Below, one piece after another: positions 61,612 through 64,000 of a stretch of DNA of 64,000 nucleotides. How positions within the stretch are numbered: the first letter of the stretch is position 1; each line of letters begins with the position of its first letter. A program made the translations under genes and the position numbers. Under the pieces are notes generated by a model, which saw only the letters and a program-made list of their open reading frames with translations, was not told the DNA's origin and did not search any database. This stretch comes from Neoconidiobolus thromboides FSU 785 (Eukaryota > Entomophthoromycota > Entomophthoromycetes > Entomophthorales > Neoconidiobolaceae), in contig MU626267.1 of NCBI GenBank assembly GCA_025603075.1, forward strand, positions 62,001 through 126,000, given 5' to 3'.

Positions 61612-64000
61612 TTATGGAATATTATCCAATACCTTAATTAAACCGTTCACATTTATCTGTTTAATATTTTGATTATTTTTAAATTCATTAATATTTTTTT
61701 TAAGTTGATTAAATTGATTATAAAGTGCTTTGGATAATCCTAACATAAAAGAAAAGGAATTAAAAAACAATTGTAAATCTTCTTGATTTAAATTGAATAA
61801 TGGAATCGATTGATCTTTGACTATAAATAAATCAATAAGTGAATTTTGAATTGGTATTAATATATTATCAATGTTTTCGAATCTAACGATATGAAGCCAT
61901 AATTTAATAATTACCTATAAAATAAATTATAAGTTATATATTAAATAAAAGAAATACTTACTTTATTCATTTCATTAGATGATTTATTTAATAAATTATT
62001 AGTTAACAACTTCATCAATTTAATAATCCAATTTGAAATAATTTCATTTTTTTCATTGTAAACTTGAAATAATTTAATTGTGCCATTAAAATCAGGGTGA
62101 GATTGTAGTTGAATTATTTTACTCAAAAACCGAATACATTCATATTGTACTTGAGTATTTACACAATAAATTGAAAAATCAATTATAGCCTAATTATTAT
62201 TATTATTGTTAGCATTGTATTATTATAATGTATCAACATCTATATTTATATTTATTACCTCCAATAAAATCCCAATTGTTTTTTTATCTCCTGAATTTAG
62301 AAACCAAGCTAAAGAAGGTAAAATTGAATTAAAATAATTTAATGAAATATTTTGTATTGAATCTTTTTTATAACTTAATATAGTTAATAAATGTTCAAAT
62401 ATACGTTGGAATAATTTAGAATCCACTTCTTTATAAATTAATAAATATAATCCAGAAATTTCAATGACTATTATATTCATTTCTAATATAATTGTTGATA
62501 CCTAAATATAGAAGTTTAGAATTAATTTTGTTAGAATAATATCACAATGAATTGAACTTACTCTTGAATCTTGTGACAATGACATATCCGAAGCAAATGG
62601 GAAATAAGGTAATACAAATTTTTTTAAACTTGAAAATTGTGTTGATAAATTCTATATAAAATAGAAATGAATTAATTAATTATAATAAAATATTAATTAA
62701 ATTAAATTAAATTAAACTTACTTTAAAATCTTTAATTTGATGAATTTGATATCTCCAAATCCATAAAATTAATTTTAATATATAATTTAAACATTTTAAA
62801 TCTTCCGAATAATTAATTCTGGTTGTATTAATTAATACATTCGAATATGTTTCTACCCAAAAGGACATTAAACTTTCATATAATGTTGGTATAGACTAAA
62901 TAAAATAATCAATAAATCAAAATTAATTATTATTAAATAAATGTTATAAATTACCTCAATTATTAAATCTTCTTTTTTTAAATCTAAATCATTTAAAAAA
63001 TTGCTATTATTATTAATTAAATATTCAAATCCCATATAAATGGAAGATTTCAAATAATCTTGTTCTATTATATTAACTTTTTGTTGATTTTGGTATTCAT
63101 TTAATACTAATTTAATATTTTTTTCATTTAAAAAAGATTGTAAATACCAATCTCTATATAATAATAATAATAATTAGTAATTAACTTTAAAATTAATAGT
63201 CTATTAAAGTTACTCGCTCAATGCATCTTGACTTAATAAATTTAAATAACTTTCTAAATTTTCTAACATTTTAACTCTTGACTAAATAAATAATATATTA
63301 AATATATTATAAATATTAATTAAAATATTAATCAAAATTACTTTCTTAGACCAAATTTGACCTTTAGCCTTTGAAAATGAATCTGAAATTAATTTTAATA
63401 AAATTCTCTTGAAATTTAATCTAAAATATTACCTTTTTCATGGGAAGCTTTAGTAATGGAGCCAATTTTTAATAATTGAAAAAAATTAGGAAGAATCTAA
63501 TTAAAACTAATATTAACTTCAATAAAAAAACATCTTAATTTTTCTTACTTTGTCATTATATTTCTTAGCTAAATTAACATCTAATTTCAACCAAAAGGTT
63601 AAAAATAGCATAGCATCTTCACGTATATCTTCATATAAATGAGTCATTCCATTACAGGTATATAGTATTAATTTATCTAAGTAAGGAGCTATTGTTTCCT
63701 TAAATAATATAAATTCCATCTTCATTATAGTAATGATAATAATAATTTACTTTTTTAATTGAACTGATATTTTCTTCACATAATTCTAAGCTTAATTTTC
63801 GAACAGTTGGATCCTTTTAATTTAATCTTATTTAAACTTATTCAATATTTAAAATAAATAGATTACTTCATCTAACATCATTCGACAGATAATGTCCGTT
63901 AAATCCTTTATATAAACCAATAATAAAACTTGATGATTATTTAATAATTCTTTAATCCCAAGTACAGCATCTAAAATAGTTTCATCAGAAAATAAAAATA
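61612..64000 (-). CDS. IPI1: IPI1/TEX10 pre-60S assembly factor, 5' end outside window
   Basis: About ten exons are visible on the minus strand; the first ones lie beyond the right edge. The family N-terminal domain shows TILDAVLGIKELLNNHQVLL, then DPTVRKLSLELCEENISSIK and the signature NGMTHLYEDIREDAMLFLTF with WLKLD. Further exons give ILPNFFQLLKIGSITKASHE, SRVKMLENLESYLNLLSQD and a long weakly conserved HEAT-like solenoid, ending KVLDNIP before TAA at 61612-61614. Ipi1 (TEX10 in animals) belongs to the Rix1 complex with Ipi3 and Rix1, acting in ITS2 processing and pre-60S maturation in the nucleus. A decayed copy lies at 32030-33660. All introns are short. Confidence 0.85.

Overview
This is a very AT-rich (roughly three quarters A+T) nuclear segment of a eukaryote. 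It has many short introns (mostly 45-60 bp, GTAAG/GTAAT...TTTTAG) and single-copy housekeeping genes. A Zn2Cys6 transcription factor, a fungal-style MEK, a fungal Pcf11 and a membrane P450 point to a fungus. The base composition, a Groucho/TLE-type corepressor and a GDP-fucose synthase suggest an early-diverging lineage; an AT-rich zygomycete such as a Conidiobolus relative is my guess, not something the sequence proves. I see no prokaryotic operons, CRISPR, rRNA or convincing tRNA.

Layout. 1-10.5 kb: a PPR protein entering from the left edge, a SCY1-like (SCYL2) pseudokinase on the minus strand, a cytochrome P450, and a cluster of three EF-hand genes built on the same 21-nt first exon. 11-16.6 kb: a complete six-exon GDP-L-fucose synthase, a coiled-coil protein with a basic tail, and a three-exon purine nucleoside phosphorylase. 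16.6-26 kb: mostly gene-poor, with an F-box/LRR protein, a possible 59-aa protein and a Gly/Ser/Asn-rich open frame that may be decayed. 26-34.8 kb: a RasGEF-domain protein, a decayed paralogue of IPI1/TEX10, and dihydrofolate reductase. 35.5-42.2 kb: PCF11 and a Groucho/TLE WD40 corepressor. 42.9-53.7 kb: three CaMK-type kinases in tandem, with a pair of Tyr/Gly-rich secreted proteins between the second and third. 53.7-59.2 kb: a Wss1 DNA-protein-crosslink protease, SLX9, a MEK and a Zn2Cys6 regulator. 61.6-64 kb: IPI1/TEX10, running off the right edge.

The gene-poor DNA is colonised by a ~97-bp inverted-repeat element with ends GGGGATGT...ACATCCCC. I count 27 copies, 12 in one orientation and 15 in the other. 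Copies at non-palindromic targets carry perfect 4-bp direct repeats (AAAT, TATT, ATTT), so this is a mobile MITE family with an A/T 4-bp target preference. No source transposase is in the window. Two unrelated single inverted-repeat elements (3655-3827 and 47711-47869) may be further families.

Other points: two neighbouring CaMK paralogues share a 217-bp stretch with no differences, crossing both splice sites, inside otherwise diverged genes (recent gene conversion). The Wss1 active-site motif only appears if a 14-nt micro-exon is spliced in. The functional IPI1 gene and its degenerate copy lie about 30 kb apart.
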